This document shows positions 54,200 to 61,787 of a DNA stretch of 64,000 nt, piece after piece. Origin of the DNA: JAVBOW01 sp031549495. Its GTDB lineage: Bacteria; Bacteroidota; Bacteroidia; Bacteroidales; Rikenellaceae. The position numbers and the translations under genes were made by a program. How positions within the stretch are numbered: the stretch's first letter is position 1; every line of letters begins with the position of its first letter. The notes beneath the pieces were generated by a model that was not told where the DNA came from, made no database searches, and saw only the letters and a list, made by a program, of their open reading frames with translations. The stretch spans positions 4,380-68,379 of the forward strand of contig JAVBPS010000051.1 of the NCBI GenBank assembly GCA_031549495.1, given 5' to 3'.

Positions 54200-56995
54200 A
54201 TGAGCAAAAAAGAAACACCGAAAATACATATAAAAGGTGCGAGGGTACACAACCTCAAAAACATAGAGGTCGAGATCCCTCACAACCAACTGGTCGTGGT
54301 GACCGGCCTTTCCGGCTCGGGCAAGTCGACTCTTGCATTCGACACGATCTTTGCCGAAGGGCAGCGTTGTTACGTGGAGAGCCTCTCGGCCTATGCCCGC
54401 CAGTTCCTGGGCAAGATCGATAAGCCGGACGTGGATTTCATCACCGGCATCGCCCCCGCCATCGCCATCCAGCAGCAGGTCAACACACGCAACCCGCGCT
54501 CGACCGTGGGGACCTCGACCGAGATCTATGACTACATGAAGCTGCTTTTCGCGCGTGTGGGGCATACGTTTTCGCCCGTCACGGGACAGGAGGTGCGCGC
54601 CTATTACGTGAAGGATGTGGTCGATTATGTGACGGCGATGCCTGCCGAAACACGCATTATCGTCGCCTCGCCGGTCGCGTTGCGCGAGGGGGAGACCTTT
54701 GCCGGAAAGCTCGGCGACCTGCTCAAGGAGGGGGTGCAGCGGCTTTATGTAGGCGGCAAGACGGTTTTGATCGAGGATTTTCTCTCGATCCTTTCACCTG
54801 CGGCCGACCCGGCCGATTTCTCCGTGGTGGTCGACCGCATGAAGGCGGGCATCCAGCAGGAGAGCGTGAACCGGCTGGCCGATTCGATCGCTGCGGCATT
54901 TAATTACGGCGACGGGGTTTGCAGGATCATTACTGAGGAAGAACGGCCCACTTCACGCGATTTTTCGTCGCGTTTCGAGGCGGACGGGATCCGGTTCGAG
55001 CACCCCTCGGAGCACCTTTTCAGCTTCAATAATCCCATCGGGGCGTGCCCGCGCTGCGAGGGTTACGGCAAGGTGATCGGCATCGACGAGGACCTTGTGG
55101 TGCCGGACAAAAATAAGACGATCTACGAGGATGCCATCGCGTGCTGGAAGGGTGATACGATGAAGCTCTGGAAGGAAGAGCTCGTGTATAGCTCTTCGAA
55201 ATTCGATTTTCCGATCCATACGCCTTACCACAGCCTTACGAAGCAGGAAAAGGCGCTGCTTTGGCGCGGAAACGAGTATTTCCATGGTTTGGACGACTTT
55301 TTCCGCTACCTGGAGAGCGAGCGCTTCAAGATACAATACCGCGTACTGCTGTCGCGCTACACGGGCAAAACGCTCTGCCCGGATTGCGGCGGGGCGCGGC
55401 TGCGGCCCGAGGCGCTCTACGTGAAGGTCGGCGGGCGGAATATCGCCGAGTTGGTGACGATGCCTGCGGCGGAATTGAAAGCATTTTTCGATGCGCTCGA
55501 ACTGGACGACCACGACACGAAGACCGGAGGGCGTATCCTGACCGAGATCCGCACGCGGCTGCAATACATGCTCGACGTGGGGCTGGGCTACCTGACGCTC
55601 GACCGACTCTCATCGACCCTCTCGGGCGGCGAAAGCCAGCGCATCAACCTCTCCTCGTCGCTGGGGAGTAACCTCACGGGGTCGCTCTACGTGCTGGACG
55701 AGCCGAGCATCGGGCTGCACCCGCGCGACACCCAGCAGTTAATCCACGTGCTCAAGCAGTTGCGCGACCTGGGCAACACGGTGATCGTCGTGGAGCACGA
55801 GGAGGAGATCATCCGCGCAGCCGACCAGATCATCGACATGGGGCCCGGAGCGGGGTACAACGGCGGCGAGGTGGTCTTTAGCGGCAACCTGCCTTCGTTG
55901 ATGCAGGCCACGGACAGCCTCACGGCCGATTACCTTTCCGGACGGCGCAGCATCCCCAGACCCGATTCGCCACGCGGATGGAGCAATTATATTGAAGTCA
56001 AAGGGGCCCGCGAGCACAATCTCAAGGGGATAGACGTGAAAATTCCGTTGGGCGCCATGACCTGTGTGACGGGGGTGAGCGGCAGCGGTAAATCGTCGCT
56101 CGTAAAGGGTATCCTCTATCCCGCGCTACGCCGGATGCTCCTTGAAACGGGGCTGAAACCCGGAAATTTCGATAAACTTACGGGGGACGTGGGGATGCTG
56201 AAAGCCGTGGAAATGATCGACCAGAATCCCATCGGTCGCTCTTCGCGGTCGAATCCCGTCACTTATATCAAAGCGTACGATGAAATACGCAAACTTTTTG
56301 CAGACCAGCCGTTTGCGAAGAGCAATGGATATACCCCTTCGCACTTCTCGTTCAACATTGCGGGCGGGCGTTGCGAGGAGTGCCAGGGCGAAGGATTCAT
56401 CAAAGTCGAGATGCAATTCATGGCCGACGTCGAGTTGCGCTGCGAGTGCTGCGGCGGGCGGCGGTTCAAGGATGAAATTCTGGAAGTGCGCTACCAGGGC
56501 ATGTCGATCTATGATGTGCTGGAACTGACGATCGAGGATGCCATCGCGCTGTTTTCCAAGCAAAAGGACTCGACAGCTAAACGCATTGCGGAGAAATTGC
56601 AGACCTTGGCGGACGTGGGGCTGGGCTATGTGAAACTGGGGCAGTCTTCTTCGACGCTCTCGGGTGGAGAGAGTCAGCGCGTTAAGTTGGCCTCGTTCCT
56701 GCTGCGTGAGAACACCTCGGGACACGTTATGTTCATCTTCGACGAGCCGACAACAGGGCTACACCTGCACGATATAAACAAACTGCTCACATCGATCAAC
56801 GCACTGATCACCAGAGGACATACGGTCATTATCGTGGAACACAACATGGAGGTGATCAAATGCGCCGACTGGGTCATCGACCTCGGCCCGGAAGGGGGTG
56901 ACCAGGGCGGACAACTGGTCTACCAGGGAACGGTGGACGGACTGGCGAAATGCAAAGAGAGTTACACGGGGCAATATTTAGCGAAACATGATTAA
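54200..56995 (+). CDS. uvrA: excinuclease ABC subunit A
   Basis: DNA damage-sensing ATPase of nucleotide excision repair. The first half has Walker A GLSGSGKSTL (near residue 33), zinc-type cysteines CPRCEGYG and CPDCGGARLRPEALYV, and signature LSGGESQRINLSSSLGSNLTGSLYVLDEPSIGLHPRD. The second half has GVSGSGKSSLVKG, the zinc finger CEECQGEGF...CECCGGRRF and LSGGESQRVKLASFLL...FDEPTTGLH. Length 931 is normal. It stands alone, with palindromes on both sides. Confidence 0.97.
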   Translation: MSKKETPKIHIKGARVHNLKNIEVEIPHNQLVVVTGLSGSGKSTLAFDTIFAEGQRCYVESLSAYARQFLGKIDKPDVDFITGIAPAIAIQQQVNTRNPRSTVGTSTEIYDYMKLLFARVGHTFSPVTGQEVRAYYVKDVVDYVTAMPAETRIIVASPVALREGETFAGKLGDLLKEGVQRLYVGGKTVLIEDFLSILSPAADPADFSVVVDRMKAGIQQESVNRLADSIAAAFNYGDGVCRIITEEERPTSRDFSSRFEADGIRFEHPSEHLFSFNNPIGACPRCEGYGKVIGIDEDLVVPDKNKTIYEDAIACWKGDTMKLWKEELVYSSSKFDFPIHTPYHSLTKQEKALLWRGNEYFHGLDDFFRYLESERFKIQYRVLLSRYTGKTLCPDCGGARLRPEALYVKVGGRNIAELVTMPAAELKAFFDALELDDHDTKTGGRILTEIRTRLQYMLDVGLGYLTLDRLSSTLSGGESQRINLSSSLGSNLTGSLYVLDEPSIGLHPRDTQQLIHVLKQLRDLGNTVIVVEHEEEIIRAADQIIDMGPGAGYNGGEVVFSGNLPSLMQATDSLTADYLSGRRSIPRPDSPRGWSNYIEVKGAREHNLKGIDVKIPLGAMTCVTGVSGSGKSSLVKGILYPALRRMLLETGLKPGNFDKLTGDVGMLKAVEMIDQNPIGRSSRSNPVTYIKAYDEIRKLFADQPFAKSNGYTPSHFSFNIAGGRCEECQGEGFIKVEMQFMADVELRCECCGGRRFKDEILEVRYQGMSIYDVLELTIEDAIALFSKQKDSTAKRIAEKLQTLADVGLGYVKLGQSSSTLSGGESQRVKLASFLLRENTSGHVMFIFDEPTTGLHLHDINKLLTSINALITRGHTVIIVEHNMEVIKCADWVIDLGPEGGDQGGQLVYQGTVDGLAKCKESYTGQYLAKHD

Positions 56996-57015
56996 TTTTG
57001 ACATGAAGACTGTTT

Positions 57016-57100
57016 TGTCATTCTGAACGAAGTGAAGAATCTTGGTCGGGTTGTGCCGGAACAATTCAGACCAAGATTCTTCACTTCGTTCAGAATGACA
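57016..57100. repeat. class I intergenic palindrome, copy n
   Basis: GAACGAAGTGAAG/CTTCACTTCGTTC arms, minus polarity, ending 14 bases before the M16 peptidase ATG. Confidence 0.92.
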
Positions 57101-57114
57101 AGGAAAGAAAAATA

Positions 57115-58335
57115 ATGAACGGCGAATTCCATACTTTCACACTATCCAACGGCATCCGGTGCATCCACAAGCAGGTACCGGGCCGGGTAGTCCATTGCGC
57201 GCTGACCATCAACGCGGGCAGCCGCGACGAGCCCGCCGGCCAGGAAGGGGTGGCGCACTTCACCGAGCACGCCCTGTTCAAAGGCACCGCGCACCGCCAG
57301 GCCCACCACATCAACTGCCGCCTGGAAAACCTCGGCGGCGAGCTTAACGCCTTTACCACCAAGGAGGAAACAGTCGTCCACGCGACGACCCTGAAGGAAG
57401 ATTTCGGGGCGGCGGCCGAGCTGATCGCCGATGTGGTCTTTCATTCGGCCTTCCCGGCAGCGAAGATGGGGATGGAAAAAACGGTTATCCTCGACGAGAT
57501 CAATTCTTACAAAGACTCACCCCAGGAACGCATCTGGGACGAGTTCGAGGACATGATCTTCGCAGGGTCGGGACTGGGACACAATATCTTAGGTACGCGT
57601 ACTTCGGTGCGGCGCATGGGGGTCGAGCAGGTACGCGGATTCGTTGACCAGACTTATAATACCGACCAGATGGTCTTTTCATGCATCGGGGACATTACGC
57701 AGAAAGCGTTCCGGCGCACAGTGGATAAACATTTCGGACAGGCCGCACCTTCGCCGCGCGCTTTCACCCGCATTGCGCCCCCGGCATGCGAGCAATTCGA
57801 AAAAACCGTCAAAAGGAATACCCATCAGGCGCACTGCCTGATCGGCGTGCGCGCTTGGGACGCTTTCGACCCGCGCCGCGTGGCGCTTTCGCTGCTGGTC
57901 AATATTCTCGGCGGTCCGGCGGCCAACTCGCTGCTCAACATCGCGCTACGCGAAAAAAACGGGCTTACCTATAACATAGAAGCGAACTATACGCCCTTCA
58001 GCGACACGGGGTTGGCCTCCATTTATTTCAGCTCGGAAAAGGATCAGGTAGCGAGGTGTATCGAGCTGATTGAAAAACAGTTATCCATCATCAAGACCAC
58101 CCGTCTGACCGATCGCAAACTTGCGACGGCCAAGAAGCAGTTCACCGGACAACTGTCGATCTCGATGGAGGGCAACGAGAATTACATGCTCGGGGTGGGG
58201 AAGAGCTACCTGCTCTACGACGATGTGGACAGCCTGGAAGAGATTTATAAAAAGATCGACGCCGTGACCGCCGCGCAGGTCATGGATGCCGCCAACGAAA
58301 TTTTTACCGCAACCTCCACACTCTTATACCGATGA
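57115..58335 (+). CDS. M16-family zinc metallopeptidase
   Basis: 406 residues, no signal peptide, so cytoplasmic. The inverted zinc motif is HFTEH (His48, Glu51, His52), with the third ligand in DEINSYKDSPQERIWDEFE (Glu128). The N-terminal active M16 domain is followed by the inactive M16_C half (LLVNILGGPAANSLLNIALREKNGLTYNIEANY). It resembles the processing-peptidase/PqqL class of single-chain, half-size enzymes. Its stop overlaps the next gene's start by four bases, and the operon continues with two methyltransferases, so a peptide-modification role is possible. A hairpin palindrome lies 14 bases upstream. Confidence 0.93.
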   Translation: MNGEFHTFTLSNGIRCIHKQVPGRVVHCALTINAGSRDEPAGQEGVAHFTEHALFKGTAHRQAHHINCRLENLGGELNAFTTKEETVVHATTLKEDFGAAAELIADVVFHSAFPAAKMGMEKTVILDEINSYKDSPQERIWDEFEDMIFAGSGLGHNILGTRTSVRRMGVEQVRGFVDQTYNTDQMVFSCIGDITQKAFRRTVDKHFGQAAPSPRAFTRIAPPACEQFEKTVKRNTHQAHCLIGVRAWDAFDPRRVALSLLVNILGGPAANSLLNIALREKNGLTYNIEANYTPFSDTGLASIYFSSEKDQVARCIELIEKQLSIIKTTRLTDRKLATAKKQFTGQLSISMEGNENYMLGVGKSYLLYDDVDSLEEIYKKIDAVTAAQVMDAANEIFTATSTLLYR

Positions 58336-59123
58336 GCCTCTACGAAAACAGCAAAAAGGGTCTGGTGTACCGGGTGCACAATACCTATTACCACTTCAAA
58401 CGCTTCGGGTTCAACGGCCGTACGCTACGATTCGTCCTGCGTTCGCGGTTCGGGAGCGGGACCGAAGCGGTCGGTTTCCAACCCAAGGGTTATGCGGCCC
58501 CGATCCATATCCGGAAAAATACGAGCGACACGTCGGTTTTCGACCAGGTGATGCTGGCGCGCGAGTACGATATTCCGCTGCCGTTCACCCCGCGGACGAT
58601 CGTCGATTGCGGAGCGAATATAGGACTGACGACCGTCTATTGGAAGAACCGCTTTCCCGACGCGCAGATCGTTTGCATCGAACCGGAAACATCGAATTAC
58701 GAGCTGCTCGTAAAGAATACCGTTGCATATAAAGATGTTACGGCGGTCAAAGCAGGACTTTGGCCGCGGAGCGCCTATCTGACGATCGAGAATCCGGACG
58801 GGGCGAACTACGGTTTCCGCGTGATGGAAAGCGAGCAGGAAACCCCGGACAGCATCCGCGCCGTGACGGTCGGCTGGATCATGGAGGATTTCGGTTTCGA
58901 GGGGATAGACATCCTGAAAATCGATATTGAAGGCTCTGAAAAAGAGGTTTTTTCAGAAAATCACGAAGCCTGGCTGCCGAAAGTGAAGGTACTCATCGTC
59001 GAGTTGCACGACCGGGCCAAGCCGGGCTGCGCGCAGGCCGTGCTCGGCGCCCTGTCAAAATACCGCTTCAACATGGAGATCTGTGGGGAGAACCTCGTTT
59101 TTTATATGAACCCGGATGAGTGA
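58332..59123 (+). CDS. FkbM-family methyltransferase
   Basis: 263 residues. A class I methyltransferase with the FkbM pattern: TIVDCGANIGLTTVYW (SAM motif I, near residue 88), IVCIEPETSNYELLVKN (motif II) and DILKIDIEGSEKEVF (post-motif). The N-terminal 80 residues are family-typical. FkbM enzymes O-methylate sugars, lipids or natural products; the substrate here is unknown. Four-base overlap (ATGA) with the M16 peptidase upstream and eight-base overlap with the next methyltransferase show one tightly coupled operon. Confidence 0.9.
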   Translation: MSLYENSKKGLVYRVHNTYYHFKRFGFNGRTLRFVLRSRFGSGTEAVGFQPKGYAAPIHIRKNTSDTSVFDQVMLAREYDIPLPFTPRTIVDCGANIGLTTVYWKNRFPDAQIVCIEPETSNYELLVKNTVAYKDVTAVKAGLWPRSAYLTIENPDGANYGFRVMESEQETPDSIRAVTVGWIMEDFGFEGIDILKIDIEGSEKEVFSENHEAWLPKVKVLIVELHDRAKPGCAQAVLGALSKYRFNMEICGENLVFYMNPDE

Positions 59124-59751
59124 CCTGGATCGCTATATCGAGGCGTTCTCGACGCCGCAGGACGCGCTGCTGGAAGAATTGGAGCGGCAGACGAACCTGC
59201 GCGCCGTGCACCCGCAGATGCTCTCCGGGCATGTGCAGGGGAAATTCCTTGAGATGATCGTGCGGATGATCCGTCCCTCGCGCGTGCTGGAAATCGGCAC
59301 ATTTACAGGTTATTCGGCGCTCTGCATGGCCGCTGGGCTGGGGGAGGGGGCGCTGCTGGACACGATCGAGGTGGACGATGAACTGGAACCGATCGCACGC
59401 GAATTCTTCGGCCGCAGCCCGCACGGAGAGAAAATCCGCCTGCATATCGGGTCTGCCCTGGAGATCGCCCCCGCGCTGGGCGAGGTCTACGACCTGGTCT
59501 TCATCGACGGCGACAAACGCGAATATCCCGATTACCTGCGCATGGTGATGGACGGGCTGGTGCGCAGCGGAAGCTATATACTGGCTGACAATATTTTATG
59601 GTACGGAAAAGTCGCCTCGCCGGACATTCCCGCCGGCGACTTGCATACGGCAGCCATCCGGGAATTCAACGAAAAGGCGGCCTCGGACGGTCGGCTGGAG
59701 AACGTCATTCTCCCTCTACGTGACGGGATTAACCTGATTCGGGTCAAATAA
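59116..59751 (+). CDS. class I SAM-dependent O-methyltransferase (COMT/YrrM-like)
   Basis: 211 residues. LEIGTFTGYSALCMA is SAM motif I (near residue 56), DTIEVDDELEPIAREFF binds the ribose, YDLVFIDGDKREYPDYL and ADNILWYGKV supply the metal-binding Asp residues, matching the Mg-dependent O-methyltransferase family (catechol/caffeoyl-CoA type). In Bacteroidota an M16 peptidase commonly precedes such a gene, as I recall; here an FkbM gene sits between them. Confidence 0.9.
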   Translation: MSDLDRYIEAFSTPQDALLEELERQTNLRAVHPQMLSGHVQGKFLEMIVRMIRPSRVLEIGTFTGYSALCMAAGLGEGALLDTIEVDDELEPIAREFFGRSPHGEKIRLHIGSALEIAPALGEVYDLVFIDGDKREYPDYLRMVMDGLVRSGSYILADNILWYGKVASPDIPAGDLHTAAIREFNEKAASDGRLENVILPLRDGINLIRVK

Positions 59752-59827
59752 ACACTCAAATCCGTAAAATAAATGCCTAAATCGTAAAAAAGCAGGGCGA
59801 TCGGCTGATTTTTCGAAAAGTTTTATT

Positions 59828-59835
59828 TACTTTTG
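59828..59835 (+). promoter_or_regulatory. -7 promoter element of the 318-residue barrel gene
   Basis: TACTTTTG, 27 bases before the ATG at 59863. Confidence 0.55.
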
Positions 59836-59862
59836 ACAAACTTAACTTAACACAAATTGATT

Positions 59863-60819
59863 ATGAGAAGAAACTTTTTTACGATGGCCGCCGCCCTCAT
59901 GCTGGTTGCAGGTAGCATTCATGCTCAAGACGTAGCCATAGGCGTAAAAGGAGGTTTGAATATCCCGAAGATCACCAAAGGCAGTGACGACAACACGACC
60001 CCGCTCAGCGAAGGTTATTCGTCCCGCCTGGCTGCTAACGGCGGCCTCTTCGCCGAAGTGCGGTTCTCGCGTCTTTTCTCGCTCACGATGGGCGTGGAAT
60101 ACAGCGGGCAGGGTGGTGAGAAAAATGGCCTGCAGGCCGTTCCCACCGACCAGGTATTCAGCAACATGAAGGCTGCGTTGGGCTCCCAGTACGAACAAAT
60201 GATCGCCCTGACGCAATCGTTCGTTCCGGATGAGTACCTCTATGCCGATTTCAACAGCACGGCCAAATTCAACTATATCATGGTGCCCGTCCAGGCCAAA
60301 TTCGGCTGGAACCTCAGCAAGCGTTCGCCCGTGCGCTTCTATGTAAGCGCAGGTCTGTTCGGCTCGTACCTCGTCTCGGCTGAGCGGGTGCAGACCGGTA
60401 CCAGCGCGTTCTATTACGATTACAACGGGGTCAACATGACCATGCCGACCTACTGGAACAACCTTCCCGGGGTTCCGTATCAAGGCAGCTTGCAGCAGCA
60501 GAAGGATCAGCTCGTCCTGACGAACCCGCAAGCCGCGGCAGGCGTCGGCCTTCTTTTCAACGGCATGAACACCGCCACCCCGGGCAACATGGATCGTACG
60601 CAGGGTATCACCAAGGATCTCTACCGCTGGAACTTCGGTTTCATCGGCGCAGCCGGTGCCGAATACACCTGGCTGCGCAATTCGATCTTCGTCGAGGCCG
60701 GTGGCAACTACGGTTTCCTGAAAATGCAGCGTAACGAGAAGAACGGCCAGAACCGCATTGGTGCAGGCTCGATCTCGGCAGGTTACAGCCGCTGGATCGG
60801 GAAAAAGAATTTTAAATAA
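59863..60819 (+). CDS. outer-membrane beta-barrel protein (PorT-like), 318 residues
   Basis: Signal peptide (MRRNFFTMAAALMLVAGS, cleavage near IHAQ), then the PorT-type opening VAIGVKGGLNIPKI and repeated amphipathic strands (FSLTMGVEYSGQGGEKNG, FNYIMVPVQAKFGWN, VRFYVSAGLFGSYLVS, FIGAAGAEYTWLRN). A central insertion of about 100 residues makes it longer than the usual 180-240. A TTG six bases upstream is possible, but the ATG is preferred. It ends WIGKKNFK, without the terminal aromatic. Function unknown; monocistronic with its own promoter and terminator. Confidence 0.8.
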   Translation: MRRNFFTMAAALMLVAGSIHAQDVAIGVKGGLNIPKITKGSDDNTTPLSEGYSSRLAANGGLFAEVRFSRLFSLTMGVEYSGQGGEKNGLQAVPTDQVFSNMKAALGSQYEQMIALTQSFVPDEYLYADFNSTAKFNYIMVPVQAKFGWNLSKRSPVRFYVSAGLFGSYLVSAERVQTGTSAFYYDYNGVNMTMPTYWNNLPGVPYQGSLQQQKDQLVLTNPQAAAGVGLLFNGMNTATPGNMDRTQGITKDLYRWNFGFIGAAGAEYTWLRNSIFVEAGGNYGFLKMQRNEKNGQNRIGAGSISAGYSRWIGKKNFK

Positions 60820-60838
60820 CCGAGTGGTTTAGAAATAG

Positions 60839-60867
60839 CTGCGGCTCCCTTCGGGGCCGCAGTTTTT
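60839..60867 (+). terminator. terminator after the 318-residue barrel gene
   Basis: CTGCGGC, TCCCTTCGGGG-type loop, GCCGCAG followed by six T. Confidence 0.88.
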
Positions 60868-60869
60868 TA

Positions 60870-60900
60870 TTGTGCGTGATGACGAAAGTTCGTATATTTG
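60870..60900 (+). promoter_or_regulatory. promoter of the 234-residue barrel gene
   Basis: TTG at 60870-60872 and TATATTTG at 60893-60900 with 20 bases between them. Confidence 0.65.
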
Positions 60901-60930
60901 CATTCAAATAACCCTCACAACTTTCCGCTT

Positions 60931-61635
60931 ATGAAAAAGTTATTCTCTTTTGTTCTGCTTGCAACCTTTGCGATGGGCACACATGATGCTTCGGCCCAGG
61001 AAGGGGTTTCCCTCGGGGTGCGCGCAGGAGCCAATTTCGCCAATCTCACCTATGGGGACGGGGTCGCCGTCAACCAGGTGCGCCATGCCCGGACGAGTTT
61101 CGGTGGGGGGCTGTTCGTGGATTTCAATTTTTCGGAGAATTTCGCGCTGCGCACCGGACTGGATTACTGCGGACTGGGCGGGAAGATGGATACGGATTTT
61201 TATGATCCGGTGAATTTTCCGCAGGATATGACCATACAGTCGAGCCTCAAAAGCACGACCTCGTTAAACTACCTTTCCCTGCCCGTGCAAGCCTATTTCG
61301 GTTGGGAAATAATCGAGGACTCAAAATTGCGCCTCAATGTAGGGGCGGGATTCTTCATAGCCTGTCTGCTTGACGGGGAAAAGGAGGATATTACCACCGT
61401 TGCGGGCTCTTCGCCGCTTACCTCGGTCCGGGACATTGCCGACGATGCCCACCGCTGCAACTTTGGGTTGACCGGAAGCCTCGGGCTGTCCTATCCGCTC
61501 GGGCAGCGCGGGATGCTGTCTCTGGAATACGGGCTGAATTACGGGCTGACGAAGATTTATAAATCCGGGGACGACGATTCAAAGACTTATGGAAGCCGCG
61601 TGATGTTGGGGTATAGCTTCCTGTTGGGTAAATAG
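60931..61635 (+). CDS. outer-membrane beta-barrel protein (PorT-like), 234 residues
   Basis: Start at 60931 (MKKLFSFVLLATFAMG), signal peptide cleaved near ASAQ. The mature protein begins GVSLGVRAGANFANL, the usual PorT-family first strand, and continues with FGGGLFVDFNFSENFALRTGLDY, LNYLSLPVQAYFGWEI and LRLNVGAGFFIACLL to the ending VMLGYSFLLGK. The pattern is related to the neighbour at 59863 (same opening and LPVQA strand), so the two are distant tandem paralogues. Function unknown. Confidence 0.82.
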   Translation: MKKLFSFVLLATFAMGTHDASAQEGVSLGVRAGANFANLTYGDGVAVNQVRHARTSFGGGLFVDFNFSENFALRTGLDYCGLGGKMDTDFYDPVNFPQDMTIQSSLKSTTSLNYLSLPVQAYFGWEIIEDSKLRLNVGAGFFIACLLDGEKEDITTVAGSSPLTSVRDIADDAHRCNFGLTGSLGLSYPLGQRGMLSLEYGLNYGLTKIYKSGDDDSKTYGSRVMLGYSFLLGK

Positions 61636-61645
61636 TTTTTTGAAT

Positions 61646-61696
61646 ACAAAACAGACGATCCCGGAAGGCCAGGCCTTCCGGGATCGTCTGTTTTGT
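61646..61696. terminator. 51-base perfect palindrome between convergent genes
   Basis: Two 25-base arms (ACAAAACAGACGATCCCGG.. and ..CCGGGATCGTCTGTTTTGT) with one unpaired base at the centre. It acts as a bidirectional terminator and its right end runs into palindrome o. Confidence 0.88.
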
Positions 61697-61778
61697 CATT
61701 CAGAGCGAAGCGAAGAATCTTGGTCTTGCTGTGTAGAAACAGTTCCGACCAAGATTCTTCGCTTCGCTCTGAATGACA
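61694..61778. repeat. class I intergenic palindrome, copy o
   Basis: GAGCGAAGCGAAG/CTTCGCTTCGCTC arms, minus polarity, between the barrel gene and tkt. Confidence 0.92.
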
Positions 61779-61787
61779 ACTATCGCG

